From contig CAMYMV010000001.1 of assembly GCA_947259585.1 (NCBI GenBank), positions 103,902 to 167,901 of the forward strand: a stretch of 64,000 nt of DNA, in the 5' to 3' direction. A model generated the notes under the pieces. That model saw only the letters and a program-made list of their open reading frames with translations. It was not told where the DNA came from and did not search any database. Of the stretch, positions 60,603-64,000 are shown piece by piece. A program made the position numbers and the translations under genes. The first letter of the stretch is position 1; each line of letters starts with the position of its first letter. This stretch comes from an uncultured Gemmatimonadales bacterium. GTDB lineage: Bacteria > Gemmatimonadota > Gemmatimonadetes > Palauibacterales > Palauibacteraceae.

Positions 60603-61817
60603 ATGCTGAAGTCGAGTTCGACAGTCGCGCTGTACGGTGTCGCGATCGGGCTGGGAGTCATGCCGGCCGTGGCGGGCTCGGGGACCCTTCGCGCGCAGGA
60701 GCCGACGCCCGAGGATCCTCCGAGCGCGCGAGATTACGCGAGGCCGGCGCCCGCGGTTCGACAAGACGGCAAGCCCTGGCTCGGGGTCGGGCTCGAGACC
60801 CGAGAGGAGTGCCGTGCCGACGCGGACCGCGAATGCCGTGTCATCGTTCTCATCAGCTCCGTCGTTGTCGGGAGCCCGGCCGAAGCGGCCGGGATAGAGG
60901 TCGGCGACATCGTCGTGTCGCTGGATAGCGCTGCGCCGGAGAGCCCCGAGTTCCGCGCTGGTCTCGACGGCATGGAGGTCGGAAAGCCGGTGGCCATCGA
61001 GGTCACGCGGGGTGGACGGCCGGTCGCGATCGAGGTCGTGCCGGCGCCACGCCCGCCGAAGCCGATGCACGTGAGGGCCCGACCGACCGTTCGGACATGG
61101 ACGTCGGCCGATGGCGAGCTGGTGGAGGTGAAGGTTCCGATCGTCGTCGAGTCCGAGGGTTCGCCGGAAGGCTCCAACTGGGCGTATCGGAGCGATGACG
61201 AAGGATTCGTCGTGGTCGTCCCGAGCGAGGATGGCTGGCGGATCCAGGTCCTCGCCGAGGATGGGGAGGGTCAGGTCGAGGAGGCCTTCGAGAAGCTCAA
61301 CATCGAGCTCCGCGAGCTTCAGGAGCACATGGAGCACGTCCAGGAAGAGGCGTCGGCGAGCGCCCGGGAGCAGGCGAAATACTGGGGTCGGGTGAAGGCG
61401 GAGTTGGGTCCCGAGATGGCGGCACTGCGCGATTCGGTGCTGGCAGAAGCCCGCGCGAAGCTCGCGGAGGTACGGAAGGCCAGGCAGGCCTATCGAACCT
61501 CGGAAAGGGTCCGCTACGCACCGCCGGCCCATCTGGTCGAGGCTTCGCGGCGAATAGCGGGCGCGGAGTTCGAGCCGTTGGGGCCTGATCTCCACCATCA
61601 GGGCCTGGAGCAGGGCTTGTTGGTTCTGCGCGTTATTTCCGGAACACCGGCCTGGGATCTCGGCCTACGGCGAGGCGACGTGGTCACGGAGGTCGCGGGC
61701 GCCGAGTGCAAAGAGGTGTCGGACCTGCGGGCGGCTCTCGTCCAGCCCGGCCAGGAGAGCGTCACGGTGGAGTGGGTCCGGAACGGAAAAGCGATGACGG
61801 GCGCGCTCAACGACTAG
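60603..61817 (+). CDS. Exported protein with two PDZ domains flanking a coiled coil
   Basis: 404 aa. Signal-like N-terminus (VALYGVAIGLGVMPAVAGSG). The first PDZ covers about 57-145 (PWLGVGLETREE, VVVGSPAEAAGIEVGDIVVSLDS). A beta region and a charged coiled coil follow (about 225-290), then a second PDZ (about 335-400: ISGTPAWDLGLRRGDVVTEVAG). There is no protease domain. Being co-encoded with a sigma/anti-sigma pair, it may sense misfolded envelope proteins or be the regulated output; both are inference. Confidence 0.8.
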   Translation: MLKSSSTVALYGVAIGLGVMPAVAGSGTLRAQEPTPEDPPSARDYARPAPAVRQDGKPWLGVGLETREECRADADRECRVIVLISSVVVGSPAEAAGIEVGDIVVSLDSAAPESPEFRAGLDGMEVGKPVAIEVTRGGRPVAIEVVPAPRPPKPMHVRARPTVRTWTSADGELVEVKVPIVVESEGSPEGSNWAYRSDDEGFVVVVPSEDGWRIQVLAEDGEGQVEEAFEKLNIELRELQEHMEHVQEEASASAREQAKYWGRVKAELGPEMAALRDSVLAEARAKLAEVRKARQAYRTSERVRYAPPAHLVEASRRIAGAEFEPLGPDLHHQGLEQGLLVLRVISGTPAWDLGLRRGDVVTEVAGAECKEVSDLRAALVQPGQESVTVEWVRNGKAMTGALND

Positions 61818-61869
61818 CCCCCACCGTCGCGCTCTGTCGCGACCGCATGACCGGGCAGATCTTGCCTGC

Positions 61870-63012
61870 ATGGAGAATCCCGCGGCCGCAAGAGACGCGC
61901 TGGCGGCGCTCGACGTGCTATCCGGGGAGCTCAAGCGCGCGTTCAGACGCTGGGAGGAGAATCCCGAGGTCTGGTCCGACGAACGGTTGGACGACCTGGC
62001 TCGTCGCGCGTTCGCCCTCCAACGAGCCGGCAACGCGCCGTATGGGCGCTACTGCCGACGGTTGGGGGTCGAGTCCGACGAGGTAGGTGGCTGGCAGGAC
62101 GTCCCCGCGGTGCCGACGGCAGCCTTCCGGGAGATCCCGCTGGTGGTCGGCGATGCCGGAGACGCCGCGCTCGAGTTCCGAACCAGCGGCACCAGCCGAG
62201 GCGAGAGCCGCCGGGGTCGCCACCTCGTACGCGACCCAGAGCTCTACCGGTCCTCGCTCGAGGCGACGTTCCTTCGCTTCGTGGTACACCATGCGACGGG
62301 TGACGTGGCCTCCCGGCTTCAGATCGGTTCGTTCGTCCCCTCCTTTTCCGAAGCGCCGCACTCCTCGCTCTCGTGGATGGCCGATGCGGTCATCGATCGG
62401 TTCGGAGCGCCCTCTTCCCGCTTCTTCACGACGGCGGATGGCGTGGACTGGGAGGACGCGAAGCGCTTCGCCACGACGGCTGCCTCGGGAGAGGAGGCCG
62501 TGGGCCTCTTCGGCACCACGCTGGCGTTCGACGAATGGACTCGACGCCTGGAGGCCGCCGGCTTCGGAATCGAGCTACCCGCGGGCTCCTTCGTGATGGA
62601 CACCGGCGGCTCGAAGGGGGTGGAGACGTCGGCTCGCGAGGATCTCCTCGAGAGGATCCACCGCTGCCTCGGCGTGCCTCGAGACGCCGTCGTCAACGAG
62701 TTCGGGATGACCGAGCTGCTCTCGCAGCGCTACGGGTCGCCCACGGCCCTGCTCGGACCTCCCTGGCTGCGAAGCCGTGCGCTCGATCCCGTCACTCTCG
62801 AGGAGCTGCCGGATGGAGAGGTCGGCGTTCTGGCGCACTTCGATCTGGCGAACGCGGGTAGCGTGTGCAGCGTGCTGACGGAGGATCTCGGCGCGGTGGA
62901 AGACGGCGTGGTCCGGTGGATCGGCCGCGCCCATGGCTCTCCGCCACGAGGCTGCTCTCTGGCCACGGAAGAGTTGCTGCGCTCACAAGCGATCGGCAGG
63001 GCGACTCCGTGA
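61870..63012 (+). CDS. LuxE-like acyl-protein synthetase
   Basis: 380 aa. ANL-related adenylation fold: FRTSGTSRGESRRGRHLV (phosphate loop), GSFVPSFSEAPHSSLSWM, FVMDTGGSKGVETSARE and VVNEFGMTELLSQRYG. In luminous bacteria LuxE activates fatty acids and hands them to LuxC. The stop overlaps the next gene (GTGA). There is no luciferase gene, so light emission is not implied; fatty-acyl activation for a reductase is the likely role. Confidence 0.83.
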   Translation: MENPAAARDALAALDVLSGELKRAFRRWEENPEVWSDERLDDLARRAFALQRAGNAPYGRYCRRLGVESDEVGGWQDVPAVPTAAFREIPLVVGDAGDAALEFRTSGTSRGESRRGRHLVRDPELYRSSLEATFLRFVVHHATGDVASRLQIGSFVPSFSEAPHSSLSWMADAVIDRFGAPSSRFFTTADGVDWEDAKRFATTAASGEEAVGLFGTTLAFDEWTRRLEAAGFGIELPAGSFVMDTGGSKGVETSAREDLLERIHRCLGVPRDAVVNEFGMTELLSQRYGSPTALLGPPWLRSRALDPVTLEELPDGEVGVLAHFDLANAGSVCSVLTEDLGAVEDGVVRWIGRAHGSPPRGCSLATEELLRSQAIGRATP

Positions 63013-64000
63013 CGATAGGCACCTCGCCCGAGAAAGTCTTCCATCTGCCGGGGCTCGATCCGGCGAACGCCACCGACAGCTCCGGGTGGTACGAGGGTGT
63101 TACGGCTGCGGGGCTTCGCTTTCGTTCGCCCAGACTGACGGTTGCCGGCGCGGCTCGCGTTGCCGGTCACGTCCGCGCCGCGGCGCTGGACGCACGTCGG
63201 GAAAGGTCGCTCGAGCAGGTAGTGCAAGCGGTGGCCGGCGCCGCGGGCCGGTTGGTCGATTCCGCATCGGACGCCGGCGGCGGCGCGGTTCGAACCCTCG
63301 CCGATGAGCTGGGATGGCCCGAGGCGCTGGCACGAGAGACGTTGTCGGAGATGGGTCGCGTCTGGACCCAGGACTCACTCTGGGATGTGTTGCGTTCCGA
63401 GCTGCCGGATCCCGAGGTGCTCGACGGATTCCGCCCGGCGGGGGCCGGCCGTCAGCGGCGGGCAGCCGGACCGCCGCTCCTGCTCCAGGTCATGGCCGGC
63501 AACGTGCCCGGCGTCGCCGTCACGGGGGTGATGAGAGCGATGCTCTGTCGGTCGGGAGTCCTCGTCAAGCTGCCCGAGGCCGAGCCGGGCCTCGTCGTGC
63601 TGTTCGCTCGGTTCCTGGCCGAGGTCGACTCGGCGCTCGCGTCTTGCCTGGCGGCCGCGTGGTGGCCCGCGGACCGGGAGGGACCGACCTGGGATGAATG
63701 GACCGCACGGGCAGGGAAGGTGGTCGTCTATGGGGGAGAGGAAGCCGTGGCCGGAGTCCGGGATCGTGTCCGGGGCCACCAGCAAGTTCTCGCATACGGT
63801 CCGAAGCTCGGTGTCGCGGTTTTGCTGTCCGGCGCCGATATGGGTACAGCGGCATCTGCCCTGGCCCGCGACGTGTGTGCCTACGAGCAGATGGGGTGCG
63901 TGTCGCCTCGCCTGGTGCTCGTTCAGGGTTCCGTGGAGCCGTTCGCGCACGCGCTCGCTGCCGCGCTGGACGAGGAGACGCACAGGATCCCGCGTCCCCC
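63009..64000 (+). CDS. LuxC-like acyl-CoA/acyl-protein reductase, partial
   Basis: GTG start overlapping the LuxE-like stop; 330 codons are present and the gene runs off the right edge. Aldehyde-dehydrogenase-like fold with LLQVMAGNVPGVAVTGVMRAM and VLVKLPEAEPGL. The catalytic cysteine is C297 in VCAYEQMGCVSPRLVLVQ, matching the LuxC pattern. It would reduce the activated acyl group to a fatty aldehyde with NADPH. The pairing with LuxE supports this strongly; the chain length and purpose are unknown. Confidence 0.85.
   Translation, partial: MTIGTSPEKVFHLPGLDPANATDSSGWYEGVTAAGLRFRSPRLTVAGAARVAGHVRAAALDARRERSLEQVVQAVAGAAGRLVDSASDAGGGAVRTLADELGWPEALARETLSEMGRVWTQDSLWDVLRSELPDPEVLDGFRPAGAGRQRRAAGPPLLLQVMAGNVPGVAVTGVMRAMLCRSGVLVKLPEAEPGLVVLFARFLAEVDSALASCLAAAWWPADREGPTWDEWTARAGKVVVYGGEEAVAGVRDRVRGHQQVLAYGPKLGVAVLLSGADMGTAASALARDVCAYEQMGCVSPRLVLVQGSVEPFAHALAAALDEETHRIPRP

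Noticed and set aside
61870..64000. A bioluminescence (lux) operon
   Set aside because: Only LuxE- and LuxC-like genes are present; no luciferase subunits or other lux genes are visible in the window.

Overview
This is a GC-rich chromosomal window from a Gram-negative bacterium. Evidence for the envelope type: a Pal/OmpA-type lipoprotein, an outer-membrane beta-barrel protein, a YidC with a large periplasmic domain, and diaminopimelate synthesis. Sphingolipid-type genes, bactofilin next to an M23 peptidase, several secreted peptidases and frequent GTG/TTG starts would suit Gemmatimonadota or a nearby FCB-like lineage. That assignment is inference from gene content, not proof. I see no tRNA, rRNA, CRISPR array, insertion sequence or prophage.

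Left part (1-9.9 kb): glycine-cleavage genes (gcvPA cut by the window edge, gcvH), a DUF1707/LiaF-like protein and a VWA protein on the minus strand. dapF-mutY follow on the plus strand. Then come a MoxR/chelatase-type ATPase, an MFS exporter, an MBL hydrolase, a Nudix hydrolase and a zinc-ribbon Yip1 membrane protein on the minus strand.

Replication and segregation core (10-25 kb): dnaA and dnaN run leftward. The space between them has the layout of a basal origin: DnaA-box-like 9-mers, a short GC step, five TAG trios and an AT-rich stretch. rpmH-rnpA-yidD-yidC-mnmE run rightward; mnmG follows after acyP and an Fpg-like glycosylase on the other strand. Between mnmG and parA lie two perfect 16-bp parS sites and a DnaA box embedded in a split palindrome. 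parA-parB continue into an LmdC-like membrane M23 peptidase and a bactofilin, joining chromosome segregation to cell-shape genes.

Middle (25-46 kb): a CaCA antiporter, an AbrB/PIN pair whose PIN member has lost most acidic active-site residues, DUF1015, a HAD phosphatase coupled to a secreted M14 peptidase, a branched-chain 2-oxoacid dehydrogenase operon (E1alpha-E1beta-E2), YgfZ, a Pal-like lipoprotein and an OM barrel (each with a clear terminator), two SDR proteins, a homocysteine methyltransferase/MTHFR fusion, a single-chain aconitase-family dehydratase with its swivel domain at the N-terminus, and a zinc alcohol dehydrogenase.

Right part (46-64 kb): a minus-strand operon of a Tat-exported M24-fold protein with degraded metal ligands, a flavin disulfide reductase, an M23 peptidase and a patatin. 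Next is a compact sphingolipid cassette: serine palmitoyltransferase, bacterial ceramide-synthase-like acyltransferase, ceramide-reductase-like SDR and PAP2/IPC-synthase-like membrane enzyme, with a CrtI-type flavoenzyme divergent from it. An ECF sigma/anti-sigma/PDZ unit follows. The window ends in a LuxE-LuxC-like fatty-acyl reductase pair. The sphingolipid cassette and the nearby LuxE/LuxC pair are the most interesting accessory biology here.
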